A stretch of 64,000 nucleotides of DNA from assembly GCA_020852275.1 (NCBI GenBank), contig JADZBE010000039.1, forward strand, positions 186,001-250,000, given 5' to 3'. The position numbers and the translations under genes are program-made. This DNA comes from Phycisphaerales bacterium (GTDB lineage Bacteria; Planctomycetota; Phycisphaerae; UBA1845). The notes below the pieces were generated by a model that did no database searches, was not told the DNA's origin, and saw only the letters and a list, made by a program, of their open reading frames with translations. Below, one piece after another: positions 35,131-44,111 of the stretch; positions within the stretch are counted from its first letter, which is position 1, and each line of letters opens with the position of its first letter.

Positions 35131-36837
35131 ATGCCGACGCTACAGTTCAAGGGCAAGTCGGTCATCGAGACCTACCACCACACGGTGGCCCACCACCGGC
35201 TGGAGTTCGATGCGAAGCTCTCCTGCCTGCCCAGGGGAGAGAAGCCGAGCCTCGAGGGCAACCTGATCATCGAGGGCGACAACCTGCTGGCGCTCAAGGC
35301 GCTGCTGCCCACGCACGCCGGCAGGGTCAAGTGCATCTACATCGACCCGCCCTACAACACCGGCAACGAAGGCTGGATCTACAACGACAACCTCACCGCC
35401 CCGCAGTTCAAGGAATGGATAGGCCAGACGGTAGGCAAGGAAGGCGAGGACGCCACGCGCCACGACAAATGGTGCTGCATGATGTATCCGCGGCTTCAGT
35501 TGCTGTGGGAATTGCTCGCGGACGACGGCGTGATAATGGTTTCGATCGACGACAACGAAATGCATCACCTCCGCGCGATTATGGACAACGTTTTCGGCAA
35601 CGGTTCCCCGGGCGATGCCGAATCGAATTTCGTGGGCGCGATTGCGTGGAGAACCCGCAACACGGACAATCGTGTCAAGACGAATCTCTCCGTTGATCAC
35701 GAGTACGCGCTCGTCTATCGAAAGACGACGCATGGGGCATGGAATGGACGGGTGATCGATCGTTCGGACTTTCAGAATCCGGACGACGATTCTCGGGGCC
35801 CCTACGTGACCGACCCTTTGACGGGGAAAGCTACGGCGGCGCAGCGTCCGAACCTTCATTTCGTGATTGTGAATCCTCGCACGCGCGACAGGTACGAGCC
35901 CGACCCATCGCGCGGTTGGATCACCGATAAGGCTGGAATCGATGAGCTAATCGCCGACAATCGGATTTGGTGGCCCCCGGATCCAAATACCGGGAAACCT
36001 CGCAAGAAGCGCTTCCTATCTGAGACCGATGAGCGGATGCCGGAATCGAGTTTCTGGGCAGATATCCGCGGTCAGTCCGGTGCTGACGAAGTAGACCAGA
36101 TTCTCGGGAAAAGGGTTTTCGAGTTCCCAAAGCTCACGGAGTTCGTAGCTCGATTGCTCGATGTTGCTTCGCCGCGAGACGCTCTTATTCTCGACTGCAC
36201 GGCGGGCTCCGGTACGACCGGACACGCTGTGCTGAAACTCAACGACCGCGACGGCGGAAATCGCAAGTTCGTCCTCGTGCAGCAACGCCACGACAACAAA
36301 CGGCACGAAGCCGATGGATTGAACATATGCGAGAAAGTAACGGCTGAGCGCGTGCGCAAGGTGATTGCAGGATACTCCTACACGAAGCCGAAGCGCGGTG
36401 GTGGTACCGAGCGCACGAAGGTCGATCCCCTCGGCGGTTCATTCACCTACGCTCGCGTAGGGGAACCCTTGTTCACCGAATACAAGAACTTCGGCGAGAA
36501 CCTGCCCGACTGGGACACGCTCGCCCGCTACATTTTCTACACCGAGACCAGCCGCGACATCGACATGAAGAAGATGAAACCCGAGAGCGGGTTGATAGGC
36601 CGCACGGAGGCTGCTGGAGGGACGGCCTACTACCTGCTTTACACCCCGAACAAAACGGAGGACCGCCCGCTGGGTTTGGATGAGTTGAAAGCGATCCTCA
36701 CCAAGGAGAAAGGCAAGGCCCGCGCCCTGGTTATCTATTGCGAGAAGATATGGATGCACCCGGACGAGCGCCAGCGTCTGGAAGAAGAGCACGGCGTGCG
36801 CGTGCGGCCGATGCTGGTCCCGTTCAATCTGCGGTGA
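35131..36837 (+). CDS. mod: Type III restriction-modification system, DNA methyltransferase subunit
   Basis: A 568-residue DNA methyltransferase. Motif IV DPPY is at residues 72-75 and the SAM-binding motif I (DCTAGSGTTGHAV) at about 355, so the order is the beta class typical of type III Mod proteins. The region between (about 180-330) is the likely target-recognition domain and is visibly less GC-rich than neighbouring genes, suggesting exchange or recent transfer. It methylates one strand of an asymmetric site and, with Res, forms the restriction complex. The ATG at 35131 follows GCAAGGGC. Confidence 0.93.
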   Translation: MPTLQFKGKSVIETYHHTVAHHRLEFDAKLSCLPRGEKPSLEGNLIIEGDNLLALKALLPTHAGRVKCIYIDPPYNTGNEGWIYNDNLTAPQFKEWIGQTVGKEGEDATRHDKWCCMMYPRLQLLWELLADDGVIMVSIDDNEMHHLRAIMDNVFGNGSPGDAESNFVGAIAWRTRNTDNRVKTNLSVDHEYALVYRKTTHGAWNGRVIDRSDFQNPDDDSRGPYVTDPLTGKATAAQRPNLHFVIVNPRTRDRYEPDPSRGWITDKAGIDELIADNRIWWPPDPNTGKPRKKRFLSETDERMPESSFWADIRGQSGADEVDQILGKRVFEFPKLTEFVARLLDVASPRDALILDCTAGSGTTGHAVLKLNDRDGGNRKFVLVQQRHDNKRHEADGLNICEKVTAERVRKVIAGYSYTKPKRGGGTERTKVDPLGGSFTYARVGEPLFTEYKNFGENLPDWDTLARYIFYTETSRDIDMKKMKPESGLIGRTEAAGGTAYYLLYTPNKTEDRPLGLDELKAILTKEKGKARALVIYCEKIWMHPDERQRLEEEHGVRVRPMLVPFNLR

Positions 36838-36840
36838 GTC

Positions 36841-39390
36841 ATGGAACTCAAGCCCTCTCAAAAACGCGTGGTTGAAGAGGTCGAGCGTTACCTCCGCGCG
36901 CTGGCCGAGGGACAGGAGAAAGGGAACCGCAGGCACGCCGCGAAGGACGCATGGGAGATGCTCGGGCTGGGGCGATACGACGAGCGGCGGAACGGCCTGA
37001 ACGAAGACCTGCCGACGTTCTGCGTCAAAGTTCCCACCGGCGGCGGCAAGACGTTGATTGCTACCCAGGTTCTGGGCTCCATTTATCGCTCGATCCTGCA
37101 TGACCGCAATGGCGCCGGACTCGTGCTTTGGGTGGTTCCGAGCAGCCAAATCTACCGTGACACCCTTCGCCGCCTGCGCGACCGGAACGATATGTACCGC
37201 ATGATGCTGGAGCACGCGGTTTCGCGGCGGCTGGAACTCTGGGAGAAGCATGAGTTGGCGAGGTTGTCGCCGGCGCGCCTGCGGGATTGCCTGAACATCC
37301 TGGTCGTGCAACTGGCCAGCACGAATCGGGTGACGAAGGAGCAGCTAAAGTTTTTCCGTGACAGCGGCGGCGCGATCGTCGATCACTTTCCCCCTGAGAA
37401 CGATCTCGATGCACATCAGACTTTGAAGGCTCGGATTCCGAATCTGGACGTGATAGAAGGAACTGATCTCGTCAAGACATCCGTCGGCAACCTCGTGCGG
37501 CTTTGCCGTCCGCCCGTCATTCTGGACGAAGGACACAAGGCCTATAGCACGAACGCGAGAGAGACGATTGAGGGTTTCAATGCTTCGGTTGTGGTTGAGC
37601 TGTCGGCCACCCCGCCGCAGAGCGCCAACATTGCCTCGCGCGTCAGCGGCCGCGAGCTGCTTGATGAAGAAATGATCAAGCTCCCGATCAACGTTGCAAC
37701 GAGCGGCCACCAGAACTGGAAAGATGTGTTGACGAAAGCCCGCGACAAGCGCGTCGCGCTCGCACGGGCTGCGGAAGCCTGGGCCGGAACGCGAGGCCGG
37801 GGGCGCCTCATACGTCCTATCGTGCTCGTCCAAGTCGAACGGACGGGGAATGACCAGCAGGAGAAGGGATTCGTCCATGCCAATGAAGTGGCCGAATACC
37901 TTGCCCAGAAGCTGTCCATTGCCCGGGAGGCGATCAAGATCAAGTCCGCGGAGAATGACGGACTTGAGGACATCGACCTTTTGGAGGAAGGGTGCCAAGT
38001 CGAATGGATCATCACCAAGAGTGCGTTACAGGAAGGCTGGGATTGTCCGTTTGCCTACATCCTCGTTTCGCTCAACGCCACGGGTAGTGGCACGGCAATG
38101 ACCCAACTCGTGGGTCGCGTTCTGCGCCAGCCGTTCCAATCCCGGATACCCGATTTCCCGCAGCTCAACGAAAGCTACGTCTTCTGTCTCAAGCAGCGCG
38201 CCGGCGAGGCCGCCAAGCTGGTCAAGAAGGCTCTCGAAAACGAGGGATACGAGGGAGAAATCGAATCGCTCGTTCGGTCGGGGGAGCGTGAGACTCAGCC
38301 GAACTTATTTGATATTCCTATTCGGACTGACTTCGCCCGGCTTTACGGACGGCCATTTCAGGGAAAGATTTATCTCCCAAAGTTTTGCCTTAGGGAACGG
38401 GACTTGATCCGTCCTCTGGATTATTTCAAAGACCTTGTAGCACGTGTGAACGTCTCCGATTTCGATTTCGCCGCCATCGGTCAACACGGATGGCAATTAA
38501 CGGAAGCGCTCCGCCAGGCGAAGGATCGTTTCCAGAAGGTAACGATTGAATCCGCTGCGGAAACGGTTGCCGAAACTGACGCCGATCTGATCGAGAAAGA
38601 CGAACAGGTGCTGGGATGGCTTGTCGCGAGCCTCCGGTATGAATTCCTGAGTCACAAGCAGTTACGCACGATTACGGATCGGATTTATCGAGAGTTGATC
38701 AACTCCCACCTCGACGGAATGGTCCGGGGCAAGCTTGCGCTCGTGAAGTTCGCGATTCGACAGAAAACGGAGTCCTTCATTCAGGAACAACTCGACCATG
38801 CTACCGAGCGCGCGTTCGGAGAACTCTTCGACGCTCGACGGATCTTCTTTTATCTGGAGAGCAACGAATGCGCATTCCAGATACCAGACTTCATCCGCAT
38901 CGAAGCCACAGGCATAGTAAGGCGATTCACGCGAGAGAATGGGGAGTTGACGAAACGGACCTTGTTCGAATACGAACCTGATCATCAAGTCAATGAATAC
39001 GAGCGACAGATCGCACTGGTTCTCGACGAAAGCGCCAACGTGCTCTGGTGGTTCCGCAATCGAGTCGGCAAGGGGCAATTCGTTGTACAGGGCTATCGAA
39101 ACCAGCGCATCTACCCGGACTTTGTCGCTCAAGGGAAGGTGAACGGTCGAGCCTGCCATCGTGTGCTGGTGGTCGAAAGCAAGGGCGAGCACCTGAGCGG
39201 AAGCGCCGACACGGTTTACAAGCGCAACGTCGCCAAGTACTTCGAGCAGGCCGGTCGGCGCGTCACCTGGCAGCAACTTGGCGCAGACTTCAAGGACCAT
39301 ATCTTCCGGTTTCAGGTCCTCGACGAGTCTCAACCGCATGGCCGTGAGTGGAAAGACGAGCTCAACCGATTGCTGGGTGAGAGCGCGTAA
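36841..39390 (+). CDS. res: Type III restriction enzyme, Res subunit
   Basis: An 849-residue superfamily 2 helicase-nuclease. Walker A PTGGGKT is at 65-71, the DEAD-like box DEGH at 229-232, SATPPQ shortly after, and VGRVLRQPF marks motif VI. The C-terminal nuclease has the PD-(D/E)xK residues Asp760 (YPDF) and Glu779-x-Lys781 (VESKG). It cleaves DNA at a distance from unmodified sites after ATP-driven sliding. It starts 4 nt after the mod stop, so the two are one operon. Both look intact, so the system is probably active. Confidence 0.94.
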   Translation: MELKPSQKRVVEEVERYLRALAEGQEKGNRRHAAKDAWEMLGLGRYDERRNGLNEDLPTFCVKVPTGGGKTLIATQVLGSIYRSILHDRNGAGLVLWVVPSSQIYRDTLRRLRDRNDMYRMMLEHAVSRRLELWEKHELARLSPARLRDCLNILVVQLASTNRVTKEQLKFFRDSGGAIVDHFPPENDLDAHQTLKARIPNLDVIEGTDLVKTSVGNLVRLCRPPVILDEGHKAYSTNARETIEGFNASVVVELSATPPQSANIASRVSGRELLDEEMIKLPINVATSGHQNWKDVLTKARDKRVALARAAEAWAGTRGRGRLIRPIVLVQVERTGNDQQEKGFVHANEVAEYLAQKLSIAREAIKIKSAENDGLEDIDLLEEGCQVEWIITKSALQEGWDCPFAYILVSLNATGSGTAMTQLVGRVLRQPFQSRIPDFPQLNESYVFCLKQRAGEAAKLVKKALENEGYEGEIESLVRSGERETQPNLFDIPIRTDFARLYGRPFQGKIYLPKFCLRERDLIRPLDYFKDLVARVNVSDFDFAAIGQHGWQLTEALRQAKDRFQKVTIESAAETVAETDADLIEKDEQVLGWLVASLRYEFLSHKQLRTITDRIYRELINSHLDGMVRGKLALVKFAIRQKTESFIQEQLDHATERAFGELFDARRIFFYLESNECAFQIPDFIRIEATGIVRRFTRENGELTKRTLFEYEPDHQVNEYERQIALVLDESANVLWWFRNRVGKGQFVVQGYRNQRIYPDFVAQGKVNGRACHRVLVVESKGEHLSGSADTVYKRNVAKYFEQAGRRVTWQQLGADFKDHIFRFQVLDESQPHGREWKDELNRLLGESA

Positions 39391-39878
39391 TATGGGCCAC
39401 AAGGAGCTGTCATCGTTCCTCGGCGGAGATGTCCCTCGGTGTCAGGCCAATCCGGCACGCTCAACCCCCGCGTCGGGTGGCAGGGTCTGGTGTACTCGTC
39501 GAGCAGTGGCGAGAGCAAGCAGACCACGGCCAACGGGGTGCCGTTGAGCGTGTCACCCTTCCGTACCCCCCTGCCGCATGGGGCTGCGGGGCAGCAGATG
39601 AGTAGAATACGCCTGCGCATAGCCGGACAGAAGCCGATCCGCGAAAATCGTGTTGTGAACCGCTGGTGCCGCCGGGTAGAATGAGATCGTGGCGGAGCAC
39701 CGCGGCTTGCGGTCTTCCCCGTCGGCCTCTCGTGCAACTATTGCTTCCGGCGCAGTGCGGGTGATCCACTCATTGAACGGGCGCCGTCGCTTGGCCCTCG
39801 AGGCTCAGGCGCGTGACCCCACTTTCCCGGAAGTGGCCATGGGGAGTCGTTCAACGGATTTTCCGAAAGGGGCAGCTC
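39391..39878. other. Intergenic region with a domain fossil
   Basis: No intact gene. It contains the remnant at 39573-39620. The rest is unrecognised. Confidence 0.5.
39573..39620 (+). pseudogene. Fossil of the shared C-terminal domain
   Basis: In frame it reads A-A-W-G-C-G-A-A-D-E, then a TAG stop, then N-T-P-A. This matches the end of the third Kelch protein (A-E-W-G-C-G-A-A-E-E-K-E-Y-A-C-P), and the DNA TGGGGCTGCGGGGC is identical. It lies upstream of the Kelch array and has decayed by at least one stop codon. Confidence 0.6.
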
Positions 39879-41942
39879 ATGTGGGTCTTACGACGTTCAG
39901 CCCTGTTTGCCGGCATCCTGACATTTACGTCCGTCCCGGCGGTTGCGAACCCGGAGTGGCACGACGTCAGTCCATCGCCTCCCGCGCGCATGGACCATGC
40001 CATGGCGTTCGATGTCGCGCGGCAGTGCACCGTTTTGTTTGGCTGGGCCGGTGATGCCGGCACATGGGAGTGGGATGGCGTAAGCTGGATCAGACATGCG
40101 CCGGGGCTTCTCTCCGCGCGCGAGAATCACGCCATGGTCTACGACAGCGCGCGGGAACGCGTGGTGCTCTTTGGCGGATTCGACGGTGTGTTGCGCGGCG
40201 ACACGTGGGAATGGGATGGCGCATCCTGGGAGCAAAAAGCGACGACCGGCCCCAGCCCTCGCCGCCTTCACGCGATGGCGTACGACAGCGTCCGGGGCAA
40301 AACGGTGCTGTTTGGCGGAAATGACGGCGAGCGCAACGGCGAGACATGGGAATGGGACGGCGCTGCGTGGGAACTGCGGGCCACGGATGGTCCGAGTGCG
40401 CGAGGCGGTCATGCGATGGCCTATGACATGGCCCGTCAGACCGTCGTGCTCATGGGCGGCGCGAGCGACGGGAATGGAGACGTCGAAACATGGGGCTGGG
40501 ACGGCAGCAAATGGGAACTGCTTTCCACGACCGGTCCGGGCGGGCAGACGCGTCACGTCATGGCCTACGATTCCGCTCGGCAGCGCATTGTCCTGTACAG
40601 CGGGACGAGCAACCAGGGGAAAACCTGGGAATGGGACGGGCAAAGTTGGGAACTCAGGTCAACCTCGGGACCGAGCCCGCGCAGAGCGCCGGCCATGACC
40701 TATGCCAGCATTCGTGGACGCGTCGTGCTGTTCGGGGGAAGGTTCGACAGAGCGTTCACCAGCGAGACCTGGGAATGGGACGGCGGCGCCTGGATGCTGA
40801 CATCGAAGGGGATGGACCCGCGCACCGGGCACGCCATGGTTTACGACCGCGCCCGTGGTCAGTTGGTGTTGCAGGGGGGAAGGAACGGAATGCGTGACGA
40901 CGACCTTGCGGTTGGAACGTGGCTGTGGAGCGGGGATCAGTGGGAATATCGCTTTGGCGGGCCCAGTCCGCGTGTTCAGCTCGCGATGACTTACGACCGC
41001 GCTCGCGAGCAGGTGGTCCTATTCGGGGGACGGGGCGGGTTGATTTTCCACGACACCTGGTTGTGGAACGGCACGTGCTGGGATTATGCAACGAGTGAAG
41101 GCCCCACGAGGAGGTGGGGGCACGCGATGACGTTTGACGGTTCGCGCGATCGCGTGGTGCTCTTTGGAGGGCAGTTCAGCGACAACTGCAGATTTCAGGG
41201 CGATACGTGGGAGTGGGATGGGTCGACTTGGGCGCTGGTGTCCACGGAAGGACCCGGCGCCCGCGCCCGACATGCCCTGGCTTACGACAGCCTTCGCCGG
41301 CGAACGGTGCTCTTCGGAGGAGCGGTCAATCGCAGATGCGATGGCGGCGGGCATTACGGCGACACATGGGAGTGGGATGGAGTGACTTGGAGCTTGGTGT
41401 CCACCACCGGGCCCAGCCCTCGGCAGGGACATGCGATGGCGTACGATGGCGGGCTCGATCGCGTCATCCTGTTCGGGGGCGAGGGGGGGCACCAACAGGC
41501 GATGGGCGACACATGGTCCTGGGATGGGCGGGCGTGGACGGAGCTGTCGACTCCCGGTCCCTCGCCTCGCTCGGGACACGCGATGGCCTACGACAGTGAC
41601 CGAGGCCGACTCCTGCTCTTCGGCGGAAGCACCGCCTTGGGGCTGAATGACGAGACCTGGGAATTCGCCGGCGCCTGCTCCGGGCGGGAGCAGATCAGCA
41701 AGAGCTCCTGCATGGATCGCAACGGAACGAATCAGCTCAACGTGTTCCTCTCCGGCAGTCTCGAAGGCGACACCTTCACGGTCACGCTCTCCAGCGACGG
41801 CGCATCGAGGTCCGGCACGATCAATTCCCGCGGCAAGGGCAAGGCCAAGTTCAACAACCGCCCGCCGGGTGACAGCGGCGTGGCATCGGCCACTTGGGGC
41901 TGCAGGGCGGTGGAGGAGCAAGAATACGGTTGCCCGTCATGA
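39879..41942 (+). CDS. Secreted 12-repeat Kelch-like protein, paralogue 1
   Basis: A 687-residue protein with a signal peptide (RRSALFAGILTFTSVPAVA) and twelve Kelch-like repeats of about 47-52 residues. Each has the form HAMAYDSARxRVVLFGG...TWEWDG..W.l.s..GPSPR. Twelve blades could form two six-bladed beta-propellers or one large ring. Residues 600-686 are the shared C-terminal domain (starts CSGREQISKSSC, contains RGKGKAKFNNRP, ends GCP). Repeat 7 and repeat 8 are the most diverged. AAAGGGG lies about 9 nt before the ATG. The role is unknown; protein or polysaccharide binding at the surface is a reasonable guess. Confidence 0.85.
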   Translation: MWVLRRSALFAGILTFTSVPAVANPEWHDVSPSPPARMDHAMAFDVARQCTVLFGWAGDAGTWEWDGVSWIRHAPGLLSARENHAMVYDSARERVVLFGGFDGVLRGDTWEWDGASWEQKATTGPSPRRLHAMAYDSVRGKTVLFGGNDGERNGETWEWDGAAWELRATDGPSARGGHAMAYDMARQTVVLMGGASDGNGDVETWGWDGSKWELLSTTGPGGQTRHVMAYDSARQRIVLYSGTSNQGKTWEWDGQSWELRSTSGPSPRRAPAMTYASIRGRVVLFGGRFDRAFTSETWEWDGGAWMLTSKGMDPRTGHAMVYDRARGQLVLQGGRNGMRDDDLAVGTWLWSGDQWEYRFGGPSPRVQLAMTYDRAREQVVLFGGRGGLIFHDTWLWNGTCWDYATSEGPTRRWGHAMTFDGSRDRVVLFGGQFSDNCRFQGDTWEWDGSTWALVSTEGPGARARHALAYDSLRRRTVLFGGAVNRRCDGGGHYGDTWEWDGVTWSLVSTTGPSPRQGHAMAYDGGLDRVILFGGEGGHQQAMGDTWSWDGRAWTELSTPGPSPRSGHAMAYDSDRGRLLLFGGSTALGLNDETWEFAGACSGREQISKSSCMDRNGTNQLNVFLSGSLEGDTFTVTLSSDGASRSGTINSRGKGKAKFNNRPPGDSGVASATWGCRAVEEQEYGCPS

Positions 41943-42027
41943 TCGACGGTTCCGCGGGCGCCTTTCCGTGGAGTATGTTATGCAATGGTCTCCGGCGACT
42001 TTGGCGCACATTTCATGGAGAACTCCC

Positions 42028-44091
42028 ATGACCCGGTTGCGAACTGCGTCGGCAGCTTCATTCTTGATCGCCCCGCTCAGTGTGCTTTCCCAAGCCCGGG
42101 CAGATGAGTTGCAGTGGCGGGATGCCAGCCCGCAGCCCTTCCCTGTCCACCTCCACGCCATGGCCTACGACAGCGTCCGCGAGCGGCTGGTCCTGTTCGG
42201 CGGCCGCACTGTTGAGGGCACGGTGGGGAAGACTTTCGAATGGGACGGGCGAGGCTGGACGCTGCACGCCGAGTCCGGACCCTCTCCGCGCTGGAGACAT
42301 GCGATGGCCTTCGAGAGCGCGCGTGGACGGGTCTTGCTGTTCGGCGGGGACACCGATTCAGGAATCAGCCGCGAAACGTGGGAATGGGACGGCAACGCAT
42401 GGGAACTGCGATCTACGGGCGGACCCAGCCGCCGATTTGCCCATGCCATGGTCCATGACAGCGTTCGGGGCGTCACCGTCCTCTTTGGTGGGGCCGACAC
42501 CAACGAGCGCAACGGCGAGACGTGGGAATGGGATGGCGCGCGATGGTTGTTGAAGGCGACGACCGGGCCCGCGCCGAGGCATGAGCACGCCCTGGCGTTC
42601 GACAGCGCTCGCGGCGTCACCGTCCTCTTCGGTGGATGGCTTGCCGACGGATCGACAAGCTCGGAAACCTGGGAGTGGGAGGGCACGACCTGGGTTGAGC
42701 GGATGGCGCCCGGACCCAGCGCGCGCAGAGCGCACGCGATGACCTACGATCAGGATCGCCGGCGCGTGGTGCTCTTCGGAGGGAACGACGGATCATCCGA
42801 CAAGGAGACCTGGGAATGGGATGGGGCGGCGTGGGAGCGGCGAAGCGCGAACGGCCCATCCGCCCAGAGTTACCACGCGATGGCCTATGATACGGCGCGC
42901 GCTCGAGTCGTGATGTTCGGCGGTTCTGACGGAGGGAAGCAGAGTTCACATCTCTGGGAGTGGGACGGCGGCGCCTGGACCTTGCGCACCTCTACCTCTC
43001 CCTGCGCTCGCGCCGACTTCGCTGTGGCGGACGACAGCGTTCGCGGGAGAGTTGTGCTGTTCGGCGGCGACACGCCCTCGAACGATGGGGAGACCTGGGA
43101 GTGGGACGGGGCACGATGGAGAATGCGAGCCACGACAGGCCCCAGCGCCCGCAGTGCGCACGCTCTCGCGTACGACAGCGATCGCCAGCGCACCGTGCTC
43201 TTCGGCGGCTATGGCGGAGCGCGCAGCGGCGAGACGTGGGAATGGGACGGGCAGGCGTGGACCCTGCGCGCGAACACCGGACCGGGTCCGCGGAATTATC
43301 ACGCGATGGCCTATGACGCTTCCAGGAAGCGCGTCGTGCTGTTCGGGGGGTATGACAATAATGTCGAGCGCCCACCCGACACCTGGGAGTGGGACGGATC
43401 CGCGTGGGAGCTTCGCAGCTCATCCGGTCCTGACGGACGAATCAACCATGCCATGGTGTACGACAGCCAGCGCCAGCGCGTCGTCATGTTTGGCGGCGCC
43501 ACTACGACATACAAGGGCGACACCTGGGAGTGGGATGGCTCGACGTGGGTGTTGCTCAATTCAACCGGACCCAAACGCACCGGGCATGATATGGTCTATG
43601 ACGCCGCGCGCGGACGGGTCGTGCTGTTCGGCGGCTGGAATGAGCACGGGTATAACGATGAGACGTGGGAGTGGGACGGAGTCGAGTGGAAGCACGTCCT
43701 CGTCCCGGGACCGTCGGGACGCGAATACCACTCGATGGCCTACGACAGCGCCCGTCGCCGCGTCGTGCTGTTTGGCGGCGAAGTGGAAGAGGATGTCTAT
43801 GACGGCCACACTTGGGTCTATGGAACGGCGTGTTCCGGGCAGGAGCGCATCAAGACGAGCGCCTGCAAGAACCGCAACGGCGCAAATCAGCTCAAGGTCA
43901 TCCTGGTCGATGGTCTGGACGGCGACGAATTCAAGGTCACCCTCACCGACGGTTCCAACCAGTCCGGCCTGATCAACTCCCGCGGCAAGGGCAAAGCCAA
44001 GTTCAACAATCGCCCGGCGGGTGACAGCGGCGTGGCATCGGCCGAGTGGGGCTGCGGGGCAGAGGATGAGACCACGTACAATTGTCCATGA
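42028..44091 (+). CDS. Secreted 12-repeat Kelch-like protein, paralogue 2
   Basis: A 687-residue paralogue, the same length as its upstream neighbour, with signal peptide (AASFLIAPLSVLSQARA), twelve Kelch-like repeats (HAMAYDSxRxRVVLFGG / ETWEWDG) and the C-terminal domain from residue 602 (CSGQERIKTSAC ... YNCP). GGAG lies 7 nt before the ATG at 42028; a longer frame open from 41647 overlaps the previous gene out of frame and is not used. The 85-nt gap to paralogue 1 and 20-nt gap to paralogue 3 suggest one operon. Confidence 0.86.
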   Translation: MTRLRTASAASFLIAPLSVLSQARADELQWRDASPQPFPVHLHAMAYDSVRERLVLFGGRTVEGTVGKTFEWDGRGWTLHAESGPSPRWRHAMAFESARGRVLLFGGDTDSGISRETWEWDGNAWELRSTGGPSRRFAHAMVHDSVRGVTVLFGGADTNERNGETWEWDGARWLLKATTGPAPRHEHALAFDSARGVTVLFGGWLADGSTSSETWEWEGTTWVERMAPGPSARRAHAMTYDQDRRRVVLFGGNDGSSDKETWEWDGAAWERRSANGPSAQSYHAMAYDTARARVVMFGGSDGGKQSSHLWEWDGGAWTLRTSTSPCARADFAVADDSVRGRVVLFGGDTPSNDGETWEWDGARWRMRATTGPSARSAHALAYDSDRQRTVLFGGYGGARSGETWEWDGQAWTLRANTGPGPRNYHAMAYDASRKRVVLFGGYDNNVERPPDTWEWDGSAWELRSSSGPDGRINHAMVYDSQRQRVVMFGGATTTYKGDTWEWDGSTWVLLNSTGPKRTGHDMVYDAARGRVVLFGGWNEHGYNDETWEWDGVEWKHVLVPGPSGREYHSMAYDSARRRVVLFGGEVEEDVYDGHTWVYGTACSGQERIKTSACKNRNGANQLKVILVDGLDGDEFKVTLTDGSNQSGLINSRGKGKAKFNNRPAGDSGVASAEWGCGAEDETTYNCP

Positions 44092-44111
44092 ATCAGAATA
44101 GGAGGAATCCC

